64,000 nucleotides of DNA, from assembly GCA_900541745.1 (NCBI GenBank), contig UQLA01000002.1:124001-188000 (forward strand). Direction: 5' to 3'. Position numbers and translations under genes: made by a program. Below the pieces are notes generated by a model. That model was not told where the DNA came from, searched no databases, and was given only the letters and a program-made list of their open reading frames with translations. Position 1 is the first letter of the stretch. Each line of letters opens with the position of its first letter. This DNA comes from an uncultured Collinsella sp. Lineage in GTDB: Bacteria; Actinomycetota; Coriobacteriia; Coriobacteriales; Coriobacteriaceae. Of the stretch, positions 8,288-16,579 are shown piece by piece.

Positions 8288-8545
8288 GGGCATCACCTCC
8301 CGTCGCATGGAGGGCGCTGCCCGGCACATGGAACTGCCGTCAATAATAACCAGTCTATCAAACTGCAGCCATAAATACGAATATATGTTCGATAATAATA
8401 ACGACGCGATTCTCTCAAAGCGCGGCTTTAAGCAAGTGTGTCAGAGGGCCGCGCTGGGCGATTCCATGTCCGCACGGACACTTATCCTTACGGCAATGCA
8501 GCCGCCTGTGTAGCAAGCGGCAGGCAACGGAGAAAGGCCATAACC
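8288..8545. other. toxin 5' leader and exonuclease upstream region
   Basis: No gene is recognised. On the minus strand the toxin leader contains GACGGCAG and GGGCAGCGCC blocks, which also occur at the start of the opposing antisense RNA. This suggests the two transcripts share foldable elements. The remaining part leads to the exonuclease gene, whose GGAGAAAGG ribosome-binding site lies near 8529. Confidence 0.4.
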
Positions 8546-9328
8546 GTGTCAGCTGAAAAGACGCCGTGTATCTCGGCTATCGATACGACGAACTTTGCGC
8601 GCCGGATCGTGCTGGACTTTGAGTTTGCGCCGGTGCCAAAGCAACGCCAGCGCCGTGGGTTGCGCAATGAGATTATCGAGGTCGGCGCCGTCAAGCTCGA
8701 TTACCACGGCAACGTTATGGGCGAGTTCTCACAGTTTGTGCAGACGGAATTTACCGAAGGCGTTGCGTTTCCCGTCCGCGAGCTTACGGGGATATCGGCC
8801 GTGGATACCGCGATGGCCGATCCGCTCTATGTGGTGATCAAAAGGCTCAGCGATTGGATCGGTCGCTACTCCGCTCAGGTGGTTTGCTGGAGCGGAGCAG
8901 ATCGTCGACAGCTTTTGACCGAGTGCCAGGCAAAGCACATCGACCTTTCCGCATTTCCTGCGGACTGGGCCGACCTGCAGGCGTTTTACACCTCGATTAT
9001 GGACGTGGGCAGCCATGGGCGCGTCTCGTTGGGCGACGCGGCAACGTGGTTTGGCATCGAGTTTGACGAGTCGACGGGTCACGCCCACAGCGCCCTGGCC
9101 GATGCGCGCGTGACCGCCAAGTTGCTCAAGCAGGTGATGGACGAGGACTACCGCGTGAGCCCGCGCGCCCAGGAAGTTCGCCAACGGTGGGGGATGGGCG
9201 AGCGAGCCCAGACGCGCCTTTCCAAGAAGTGCCCCGAGTTGGGCGACCTGCTGCTGAAGCTGAAGGCAGGGGGGGTAGGAGGCTCATTTGGCGACAAGCG
9301 GACGGAATGGTTGCGCGAAGGATTCTAA
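8546..9328 (+). CDS. DEDDh 3'-5' exonuclease (DnaQ/RNase T fold)
   Basis: The 260-residue protein has the DEDDh exonuclease signature. D24 and E26 sit in IVLDFEF, and GHAHSALADAR gives the final histidine and D186. A GADRRQLL segment in the middle fits the second motif. The GTG at 8546 is preferred over an ATG 36 codons upstream because it follows GGAGAAAGG and because the extra N-terminal residues do not look conserved. It would trim DNA or RNA 3' ends. Position inside an accessory region next to a large uncharacterised gene and a type IV nuclease suggests a mobile or defence role, but it may be an ordinary stand-alone exonuclease. Confidence 0.75.
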   Translation: MSAEKTPCISAIDTTNFARRIVLDFEFAPVPKQRQRRGLRNEIIEVGAVKLDYHGNVMGEFSQFVQTEFTEGVAFPVRELTGISAVDTAMADPLYVVIKRLSDWIGRYSAQVVCWSGADRRQLLTECQAKHIDLSAFPADWADLQAFYTSIMDVGSHGRVSLGDAATWFGIEFDESTGHAHSALADARVTAKLLKQVMDEDYRVSPRAQEVRQRWGMGERAQTRLSKKCPELGDLLLKLKAGGVGGSFGDKRTEWLREGF

Positions 9329-9463
9329 GATCAGCAGCAGAAGACTGCGTTTGGGATCCTACTCAAGGACGCGCTGACACTCGCTGGGACCAAGCAGGTC
9401 AAGAGCGTGGACATCGAGATGGCTTCCATTATTGAAGAGCGGCTTACTAACATGATTCGCTGA
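9329..9463 (+). pseudogene. C-terminal gene remnant in frame after the exonuclease stop
   Basis: Directly after the exonuclease TAA the same frame continues for 44 codons with coding-like composition (QQQKTAFGILLKDALTLAG... to ERLTNMIR) and ends at TGA 9461-9463. It has no start codon with a ribosome-binding site. It looks like the tail of a gene otherwise lost from this site, or the end of a longer ancestral protein cut by a stop. Confidence 0.35.
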
Positions 9464-9651
9464 ACAGATAGGCAGAGACCCGTGACGCTGTGTGCGTCAT
9501 CGTGCACAATGAGGTGTATAGGCTGCCAGTGGCGAACTATCCCGACGAGGTTCTGAGCAACTGCATCACCGAGATTTTCGAATACTTCTACGAAGAGGGA
9601 TTTGGCGGCGTAGAGCAATCTGATTTTACGCGTTTGCAGGAGGAAGCCGAT

Positions 9652-12015
9652 ATGGCAGACGAACTTGTTTTTAGTGCTGGCGAGATAGTTTACGCCATGC
9701 CTCAACTGCCCAAAGTTACATCTGTGCCGCTGAACGGTAGCGCCGTGCTGGTTGGTTTTAAGGACGCTCCCGATGGGGAGGAGGTCCTCTTTGATTTTGA
9801 CCCTCAGGCTGAAAAGGCTACGAAGCTCGACTATGAACTTGCAGCCGTTAGCGGGCTCCTCACGGGCGCGTTGAATATCCTTTGGCAGAAAGACTTCAAC
9901 CTAGAGGGTGCCAAAGAGTGGGGCGACGAGAAGGTTGGCAAATTCGTTCTTACGATTGCCAAGTCTGCGGGTATGACAAAGGCGGATGCAACTCTAGAAG
10001 ACGCTATTCGCTTTCTAGAGAAAGAGTTTCCTCTTGCCACGGACAAGCTAACTGCTGAGTTTGGCGGCGGGCTCCAACATCATCTGCGGGATTTCTCGCA
10101 CCACCCGAGCTTGGTTGGCCTTGCGTGTTCGATCCTCTCGCAATTTACGTGCAAAGGCTATGGTACCGATACGGCCGGCCGGTTTGTCGCCTTTGACCTG
10201 CCTGCCGCCGCCTTCGATCCCGACTGCCCTCTTGTAGGCAGGAACGTTCCAGAGAAGATTGCGTTTGGCACTCTGTTCTGGGCGATGCATCTCGTGAGCG
10301 ACATGGCGGGGTCTAGTTCAAACCCCGGTAAGGGGACGGGCATTCCCGGCGTCGTGCTATCCCTGCTAAAGGAGCTCTCCTCCCTGCCTGTTTTTCAAGA
10401 CATGCAGATTGCCTATAAGGGCGAGGATATTCGCATTCAGCAATGGATCTCAAAGCTGTTTAACGGAACGGCGTTCAAAACCGAGGACGGCAAGCCCATT
10501 CGCTTCGACCTTCGGACGGAAGTCGGTCTTCTCGATCAGGCTTTAAGCCAGGTGCCAGCAGTCGTGGCCAACGAGGTTATCGTTCGTTGTCTCTACATGC
10601 TTTCAAGGCTCAAGGCCGAGCTAGAACGTTGCGAAGTGAGTGATGCCTCCGGCTTGCGCAAGCTAAAGGCTTCGCATTTCATGCCCTACAACAGCAGGGC
10701 CCTCACTCGCATGGTCACGGTTGCGAGCACTTCGTTCGTTCTGGCAAATCTAGCGACGGCAGCAGTTAGGGCGGGTATCGAATGCGAGGGGAACAAGGTC
10801 GTTTTCGCTCAGAAGCTCTTCATGAGAATAAACTACGTCGGAGTTGGACGCCTTGCGTTTGCCCTCCATGCTGACTGGGGCTATATGGCTGAGGAAATTT
10901 CCGAGGCCTGGGCTGAGCGTGCCAGGCGCCGCCAGGATATCTTCGATGGATTCCACTTTTATAGCCTAGATAGAGAAACGACGAGGATTGCCTTCTCGCT
11001 GAAGCTTGTCGCCATCAACTACGATTGCAGGAACGAGAAGAACGAAGTGCGCAAAGGGCAAAAGAGGAGCTGGGCCCGCGCGTGGCAGGATTCGCTCGCG
11101 GATGGCCTAGGCATTGATGCAGACGGCTACTTTTTGAGCGAGGAAGACGCGTACGGAGCCCTTGAGGCTATTTCGCGGCAGCGAGGCGGTAGGGTACGCG
11201 CCTTGCTGGTTGCGCAGGAGTTAGTCGAGTTTCGCCTCTATTCCCAGATGGGAGATGAAGAGAAGAAGGAATATAAAGGTTTGAAGGAGAGTGGATCTTG
11301 GGTTAAACACGAATTTCCCAGGAGACAAGACGCGGTTGATTTGGATGCCATACGTTCTCTCGAGAAACGTTGCGGGACACGCTTCCGCGAGCTTTCAGGT
11401 ACATTGCCAAAGCTTTTGGTGGGCGGCGTCATTGTCGTGGCGGCGGCCGTAGGCGCAGGAGGGGCGGCCGCGGTACTCGCTCCGGATATTGCTGTCGGTA
11501 TCTTCGGAGGCTCGTTTGTCGGCCTTCACGGGGCTGCGCTTGTCAATGCGAGCCTTGCTGCAGCTGGCGGTGGGGCCTTGGCCGCCGGCGGCATGGGCAT
11601 GGCCGGTGGCACTGCTTTGATTACGGGCGGCGGCGCCGCGCTTGGTCTATTGGGTTCCGGCGGCGTTGCCTTGGCGGCATCGATGGGGGAGAACTACGCG
11701 CAATTCGTGCTCGTCGAATGTTCGAGGCTCCTTGCTTTTCTTGATGTAGCAACTGACCGCTGTCCGCATGAAGGGGCCATTTTGGTGCGGAAGGCGGCCG
11801 AGGCCGTGCAGCGTAGCATCGCTGGTGTTGAGGAAGATGTCGAGAAGGAGAATGGAAAGGGGGACCGCAGGGATGACAGGTTGCTTAAGCAACTGAAGAA
11901 GGGTCTCAAGTATTTGTCCTCAACACTTGAACAGATCGAGAAGATGCAGAAGCGCGTTGGCGCCGCTGCTGAGCGCGAGTCGCTCAGCAGCTTGTTAGCA
12001 TCGGGCGGCGAATAG
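9652..12015 (+). CDS. large protein of unknown function with glycine-rich hydrophobic segment
   Basis: I do not recognise a named family. The 787-residue protein has a mostly soluble N-terminal two thirds, including HHLRDFSHHPSLVGL and DMAGSSSNPGKGTG motifs that look conserved. At about residues 590-690 it has a long alanine/glycine-rich hydrophobic tract with glycine-zipper spacing. A charged, coiled-coil-prone C-terminus ends it. That layout suggests membrane insertion or pore formation. The ATG at 9652 follows a strong AGGAGGAAG site. The frame is open up to a GTG at 9490, so 54 more residues are possible. Its neighbours, an exonuclease and a DUF262 nuclease, suggest a defence island. No enzymatic motif is visible. 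Confidence 0.6.
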   Translation: MADELVFSAGEIVYAMPQLPKVTSVPLNGSAVLVGFKDAPDGEEVLFDFDPQAEKATKLDYELAAVSGLLTGALNILWQKDFNLEGAKEWGDEKVGKFVLTIAKSAGMTKADATLEDAIRFLEKEFPLATDKLTAEFGGGLQHHLRDFSHHPSLVGLACSILSQFTCKGYGTDTAGRFVAFDLPAAAFDPDCPLVGRNVPEKIAFGTLFWAMHLVSDMAGSSSNPGKGTGIPGVVLSLLKELSSLPVFQDMQIAYKGEDIRIQQWISKLFNGTAFKTEDGKPIRFDLRTEVGLLDQALSQVPAVVANEVIVRCLYMLSRLKAELERCEVSDASGLRKLKASHFMPYNSRALTRMVTVASTSFVLANLATAAVRAGIECEGNKVVFAQKLFMRINYVGVGRLAFALHADWGYMAEEISEAWAERARRRQDIFDGFHFYSLDRETTRIAFSLKLVAINYDCRNEKNEVRKGQKRSWARAWQDSLADGLGIDADGYFLSEEDAYGALEAISRQRGGRVRALLVAQELVEFRLYSQMGDEEKKEYKGLKESGSWVKHEFPRRQDAVDLDAIRSLEKRCGTRFRELSGTLPKLLVGGVIVVAAAVGAGGAAAVLAPDIAVGIFGGSFVGLHGAALVNASLAAAGGGALAAGGMGMAGGTALITGGGAALGLLGSGGVALAASMGENYAQFVLVECSRLLAFLDVATDRCPHEGAILVRKAAEAVQRSIAGVEEDVEKENGKGDRRDDRLLKQLKKGLKYLSSTLEQIEKMQKRVGAAAERESLSSLLASGGE

Positions 12016-12240
12016 GTCCGGGCGATCTGGCTACAATTCCCTACCAGTATCGCCATCGATCAAGACGACGCCGTGCTTGCCCATCTTTTTGTGAGGCGCG
12101 ATGAGCGCGACGGTGACTTGCTCGATGTCTTATTTGCCCTTCGATCAGTTCTTGTCAAGCTCCTTTAGGCGGGAGAGGCAGCGATCCAGAAGTCCGCTCT
12201 TGGCATATGAGGCAAGATGCCCGTAAGACTGTGGCAATGT
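12016..12240 (-). pseudogene. decayed gene fragments on the minus strand
   Basis: Read on the minus strand this region contains short coding-like stretches, for example SYGHLASYAKSGLLDRCLSR ending in KELDKN and a stop. A second stretch in another frame reads IEQVTVALIAPHKKMGKHGV and continues with VLIDGDTG. Neither has a start or a ribosome-binding site. They look like remnants of one or two genes displaced by the neighbouring accessory genes. I could not name the parent family. Confidence 0.3.
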
Positions 12241-12274
12241 CAAAAGACATACACAAGTGTCGGTCTTTTGACAT
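12237..12274. promoter_or_regulatory. 12-bp inverted repeat (ATGTCAAAAGAC) upstream of the DUF262 gene
   Basis: Perfect 12-base arms at 12237-12248 and 12263-12274 enclose a 14-base loop. There is no T-run after the stem, so it is more like an operator or a recombination remnant than a terminator. It lies about 190 bases before the DUF262 gene start. Confidence 0.45.
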
Positions 12275-12466
12275 CAGATGATTTTGGGGAGTGGCGTGCA
12301 ACGATTGCGCGCCACCATGACGGCGTCAGCGTTTGCCTACGTTGTAAAATCTAGTGATATGAGCATCCCGGTTGCTTCAGCGCTTCGATGCTCTCGTCTT
12401 TAGCGCCCTCCGCTCAGTGGAGGACTGACTGCAAACGGCGTAAACAAGGCAAGGGGGATTGCGTAA

Positions 12467-14590
12467 ATGAAAGCAACCGAGGCAAATCTGCTCGACCTTA
12501 TGGGCGTGGCGAAGATGCAGTTCGTCATTCCCGTGTACCAGCGAGTTTACTCGTGGAGTGTAAAAGAGTGCGAGGTGCTTTGGGATGACGTCATGCGAGC
12601 GGGTCGTGATGGCGTATCGCACTTCGTGGGGTCGATGCTTTATATCCCCGAGTCCGAGAGCTCTGCCACGAGCATTTCGCGCGTGCTTCTGATTGACGGA
12701 CAGCAGCGCATGACGACGTTTTCGTTGATGATTGCTGCCTTGGCTGACTATCTGGAGGGTAATCCCGACAAGGCCGGCTTCCTTGGCGATCTCAAGATCT
12801 CAGCGCTGCGGAAGAACTACCTCTTTAACGATGATGACTACAACGGTCTGGCGCGCTACAAGCTGGTGCTCTCGCAGGACGATAAAGAGACGCTGTTCTC
12901 CATCGTGTCTGGGTCTCCCGTGCCAGATGAAAAATCGGATCGCATTGTCGAGAACCATGCGTTCTTCCGTGAAAAGATGCACGGGAAATCATTCGACCCT
13001 GCAAGGCTTTGGGCGGGGCTAAACCGCGTGCAGGTCATCGACACTAAGCTCACCGCTGGCGTTGATAATGCCCAACTCATATTTGAGTCCATGAACTCCA
13101 AGGGCAAGCCACTCACGCCTATTGACCTCATTCGTAACTACGTTCTTATGTCGCTTCCCAACGACGAGCAGACCAAGCTCTACGAGGGTTACTGGCGTCC
13201 GCTTGAGTGCTTGTTCGGAAAAGGTGGCGAGGAAGAGTTCAATGCATTTATCTGGTACTGGCTGTGGCTCAAAGTTCCCAATAGGATGCCGAAGGAGAAC
13301 GAGGCCTACTACGAGTTTAAGCGCTATTTCGCCGACGACTACGATGGTGACACCGAGGGCCTGCTTAAGGAGCTGCGTGGGTATGCACATAGATACGTCA
13401 GTCTGTTCCTTGGTAAGGAGAAGGACGACGGACTGCGCCGAGTGTTCGGCAGAATCGTAAGCCTCGACGTGAAGCAGATAAGGCCCCTCTTAATGTTGCT
13501 TTATTCGGTTTACGAGGGGAATGGACTAGACCGCAATGCGTTTTTACGTATCTGCGAGACTATCGAGTCGTTCCTGTTCAGGCGTGCGGTTTGCGGCAGG
13601 CTTACCACGGGCCTAAATAATTTCTTTGCCGGCATGTATCGCAACCTTGAGCAACAGGATGATATAGAGGAGTACGTTACGGCGATGCTCCTTATCCATA
13701 GCAGCGGTATGACCGCATACTTCCCGACAGACGAGCATTTTGTCGAGGAGTTTAAGACGCGTGACTGTTACAATCGCTTCTCTAAAAAGCGCTATTACCT
13801 GGAGCGCATGGAGAACTGGCACCACCCGAAGGAGCCCATCTCGGCTGACGATTACCAGATCGAGCACGTCATGCCCCAGACGATCGATGGTGAGCACGGC
13901 TGGAAGAAATCGCTTGGCGAGAACTGGGAAGACATTCATGACAGGCTGTGCAACAACTTGGGAAATCTTACGCTGACGGGCTACAACCAGGAGTACTCAA
14001 ACCGGTCGTTCTCGGATAAGCTCAATCTTCCGAACGTGGGGCTTAAATGCAGCCCGCTCTACCTAAACAAGTCGATCGCCTCGCATGAAAAATGGGGCGA
14101 GGAGGAGATTAGGCAGCGCGCGGACGATCTGGCGAAAGAGGCGTGTGAAATATGGAAATATCCCGACCTTCCGGCAGATGTCGTCGACAAGTATCGCCCC
14201 TCTCGCGGGGAGTCTGACGAGGCGCCTATTTGGACTCTGCAGGAGAATCACCCCACTTTTGCCGAAGGTGGATTCAACCAGAAGCTTTTCGATGAGGTGT
14301 GCGAGTCTGTTCTGAGTGGTAACCCTTCGTGGGAGTCATATATTGCCAAGTACTATGTAGGCTTCAGGTCGGGCAAGCGAAAACTGCATGCCGTGTTAGA
14401 AGGCAGGACCAGCAACGGTGGTTGGATTGCCGTCGGCCTGGCAAAGAGTGTTGACGAGCTGATTGACCCGGAGGCCATGTGCCAGGACAAACGCACGCAG
14501 GGCGGATTTGGGCCGGGTATGCCGACCTATGTTGCACTCCGTAGCGCTGACGATATCCCCGCGGTGTTCGATCTCATAAAGCAGTGCTAG
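12467..14590 (+). CDS. GmrSD-like DUF262/DUF1524 protein, putative modification-dependent restriction enzyme
   Basis: The 707-residue protein joins a DUF262 domain, with FVIPVYQRVYSW at 19-30 and the IDGQQRMTT nucleotide-binding motif around 76-84, to a DUF1524 domain with the HNH-like IEHVMPQT (H467) and NNLGNLTLTGYNQEYSNRSF. The C-terminal 110 residues resemble DUF5655. This is the architecture of GmrSD and related type IV restriction enzymes that cut DNA with modified bases, using NTP binding by the DUF262 part. An AAGGGGGA site precedes the ATG. The gene stands alone with its own terminator. Anti-phage function is inferred from the family. Confidence 0.85.
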   Translation: MKATEANLLDLMGVAKMQFVIPVYQRVYSWSVKECEVLWDDVMRAGRDGVSHFVGSMLYIPESESSATSISRVLLIDGQQRMTTFSLMIAALADYLEGNPDKAGFLGDLKISALRKNYLFNDDDYNGLARYKLVLSQDDKETLFSIVSGSPVPDEKSDRIVENHAFFREKMHGKSFDPARLWAGLNRVQVIDTKLTAGVDNAQLIFESMNSKGKPLTPIDLIRNYVLMSLPNDEQTKLYEGYWRPLECLFGKGGEEEFNAFIWYWLWLKVPNRMPKENEAYYEFKRYFADDYDGDTEGLLKELRGYAHRYVSLFLGKEKDDGLRRVFGRIVSLDVKQIRPLLMLLYSVYEGNGLDRNAFLRICETIESFLFRRAVCGRLTTGLNNFFAGMYRNLEQQDDIEEYVTAMLLIHSSGMTAYFPTDEHFVEEFKTRDCYNRFSKKRYYLERMENWHHPKEPISADDYQIEHVMPQTIDGEHGWKKSLGENWEDIHDRLCNNLGNLTLTGYNQEYSNRSFSDKLNLPNVGLKCSPLYLNKSIASHEKWGEEEIRQRADDLAKEACEIWKYPDLPADVVDKYRPSRGESDEAPIWTLQENHPTFAEGGFNQKLFDEVCESVLSGNPSWESYIAKYYVGFRSGKRKLHAVLEGRTSNGGWIAVGLAKSVDELIDPEAMCQDKRTQGGFGPGMPTYVALRSADDIPAVFDLIKQC

Positions 14591-14595
14591 GTTAA

Positions 14596-14622
14596 GGGCC
14601 GGGAATCTAATTCCCGGCCCTT
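14596..14622 (+). terminator. hairpin terminator after the DUF262 gene
   Basis: A ten-base perfect stem GGGCCGGGAA/TTCCCGGCCC with a short loop lies five bases after the stop codon. The following T-run is weak (TT). Confidence 0.6.
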
Positions 14623-14657
14623 GCCAGCTCAAAATCGTCGATGGCCCATTCGCCCGT

Positions 14658-15080
14658 CTACGCCCCCGCAATCCCGCGCGCGGCACTCAGCAGCTCATAT
14701 TCCCCCTGGCTCCACTGGTGCAGCTCGGCGGCGTCGACGGCGTCGCGGCACAGATTCAGGAACACCTCGGCACCCTTGCAGAAGCACTCGCGGGCAAAGT
14801 CACCCGAGCCGCTTGCGATGCACGTGCCGTCTGCAAACAGCTTCCAACTCGACGGCTCGCGCGAGTCGTCTCCGAGCAGCTTGATCTGCAAAACGTGCGG
14901 GTCGCCGGCGGCGCAGAGCTCTTCCTCGAGCACCTGCACCGTAAAGCGCATCTGGTGGGAGAGGCTGCTCTTGACCATGGCCGAGGCATAGCCGCTCGGC
15001 CCGTCCAGAAGATGCATTCGCTTTGGTTTGACGACCAGGTTGTGGAAGTTGCGCTCACTGCGCACAGAGAAATTGTCCAT
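14658..15080 (-). CDS. conserved hypothetical protein, 140 aa
   Basis: I do not recognise the family. The start at 15080 follows AAAGGAGTCCGT, a good ribosome-binding site, and is preferred over an ATG 40 codons upstream. The product is soluble, without signal peptide or membrane helix. It contains FHNLVVKPKRMHLLDGPSGY near the N-terminus and a C-terminal part rich in aromatic and acidic residues. Composition suggests a genuine protein. No catalytic motif is visible. Confidence 0.6.
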   Translation of the reverse strand: MDNFSVRSERNFHNLVVKPKRMHLLDGPSGYASAMVKSSLSHQMRFTVQVLEEELCAAGDPHVLQIKLLGDDSREPSSWKLFADGTCIASGSGDFARECFCKGAEVFLNLCRDAVDAAELHQWSQGEYELLSAARGIAGA

Positions 15081-15297
15081 ACGGACTCCTTTCATCGATG
15101 TTGGCAGGGCCACCGTGCCTCTTGGCCGGTTGGCGTCGGGATCGTGGAGCCAACTCTCTACCCCGACTCTGGATAAAACGTGCCCGCTCCTTGCGGGCAA
15201 GAGGAAGTCTATCAGCGCACGCGGACAGAAATCAAGCGCCGCCTGCGAAATGACGCGCGGACGGCGCTTGATTACGCGGCAATTATTCGGCCAACAT

Positions 15298-15414
15298 CCG
15301 AAAAAGTGTCGAAATCAGCCGTATGAAAGTACGGAAAAGTGTCAAATTCGAGCCGCTCAAATTACGGAAAAGTGTCGAAATGGGCGCGTGGAAATCACGG
15401 AAAAGTGTAAAACT
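15298..15414. repeat. four ACGGAAAAGTGTCGAAAT repeats at an exact 33-bp period
   Basis: Four copies of an 18-bp core start at 15298, 15331, 15364 and 15397, exactly 33 bp apart, with 15-bp unrelated spacers. The first and last copies are slightly degenerate. The period equals about three helical turns, so all cores face the same side of the helix. The intergenic region 15081-15452 holds no gene that I can support. Short frames through the repeat only reflect its 11-codon periodicity. Confidence 0.75.
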
Positions 15415-15452
15415 GCACGTAAACAGGGGTACGGCATAGCTTATGTTCCAAC

Positions 15453-16457
15453 CTAGCTGTTGGGGTCGCCCTTGAGGGTATTGATGTCCAGGTACTGGTT
15501 GTCGTCCTCTGCTTGCTGCGTTGCCGATTCGGACGCGGTGGGGCCGCGGAACAGCTGGAATCCCTCAAACGCGATCACGCCGAGCAGAGCGATGATGATG
15601 GCGATAAAGACAACCTTTGCCGCCTGCGAAAACTCCGAAAAGCGCGGCGGTTCTTTTTCGGTGTGGTAATCGGCAGCGCGCTTATCGTCGGCGCCGTGGG
15701 TATACGACGATGCCGAGGCTGCCTTTACGCTCGCTTGGTTGTAATCGGGAGCGGGCGTGGCGGCAAACGGGTCGCGAGAATAGCCCCTCGACGTTTGGCC
15801 GTAATCCTCGGTTTCGATGCGGCCGGCGCGAGGTTGTTCGCTCGGGCGGTTGTCGTATGCTGCGGTGTTGTCGTATGCGGAGTTGCGTTCCTCGGCAGCC
15901 GCAAACAGGGGGTTTACCGGAATGTCGAGCGCCGGCATGCCGCTCGAGGTCTCGTCCAGATCTGCCGCCGTCCAGGAATCAAAGGCAAACTGGCGGTTGG
16001 AAAGATCATCCAGATCCATGACAGGCGGCTCGAGCTCGGGCTCGGGCTGGGGTTCGGGAGCCGCGTATGTCGGCTGCTGCGGGGTGGCATACGCGGGCGC
16101 GCTGCTGGGCGCATGGCGCTGTGCCGCTGCAGCGAGAAATGCCGCCGTCTCGGACGGATCGCCAGCAGGACGGGGTGCAGGGGCGGCTTTACGCGTCGTC
16201 TGCACGATGGGACGGGTGGCAAAGTCGTCCGCGGGCACGGATGCCGACGCGGGCGTGGCGGAAGGTGCGGGCTTTGCACTTGTCGGGCGAGCTCCGCCGC
16301 CCATGAGTTCCTCGGCGGTCCAGGGGCGGTCGCTCATCACGTCGTCGAGGCTCAGCGCAAAAAGGCCCTCTTCGCCCTCGTCAAACGCGTGTTTCGCATG
16401 CCTGGCGCCAGAAACGGTGCCTCCGCGGCCGTTGCGTGATGCGTTGCTCGACCCCAT
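15453..16457 (-). CDS. proline/alanine-rich protein with a C-terminal membrane anchor
   Basis: The 334-residue product is mostly low-complexity and acidic, rich in Pro, Ala and Glu between residues 55 and 275. It has one hydrophobic helix near the C-terminus (VVFIAIIIALLGVIAF) followed by about 40 residues. There is no signal peptide. It therefore looks like a single-pass protein with a long disordered cytoplasmic part. The start at 16457 has GAAAGGA upstream and is preferred to an ATG 11 codons earlier. No enzymatic domain is visible. Actinobacteria encode many such proteins of unknown function near the envelope. Confidence 0.65.
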   Translation of the reverse strand: MGSSNASRNGRGGTVSGARHAKHAFDEGEEGLFALSLDDVMSDRPWTAEELMGGGARPTSAKPAPSATPASASVPADDFATRPIVQTTRKAAPAPRPAGDPSETAAFLAAAAQRHAPSSAPAYATPQQPTYAAPEPQPEPELEPPVMDLDDLSNRQFAFDSWTAADLDETSSGMPALDIPVNPLFAAAEERNSAYDNTAAYDNRPSEQPRAGRIETEDYGQTSRGYSRDPFAATPAPDYNQASVKAASASSYTHGADDKRAADYHTEKEPPRFSEFSQAAKVVFIAIIIALLGVIAFEGFQLFRGPTASESATQQAEDDNQYLDINTLKGDPNS

Positions 16458-16579
16458 CTTGTTCCATCCTTTCGAAATGCTCACATTCATCGATTATATG
16501 GAACTTGCCTTGCGGCCGACTCTCGGATTCGTGCATTCCAGAACTCGCGCCCAAAAGGGGAGGGGTGCAGGCGCGCTGA

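Noticed and set aside
8117..8374. Plus-strand 85-codon frame over the toxin locus
   Set aside because: It runs antisense to the better supported 41-aa gene, has no ribosome-binding site and no recognisable product.
15298..15414. CRISPR array at the 33-bp-period repeats
   Set aside because: The repeats are 18 bp and the spacers 15 bp, too short for CRISPR, and there are no cas genes.
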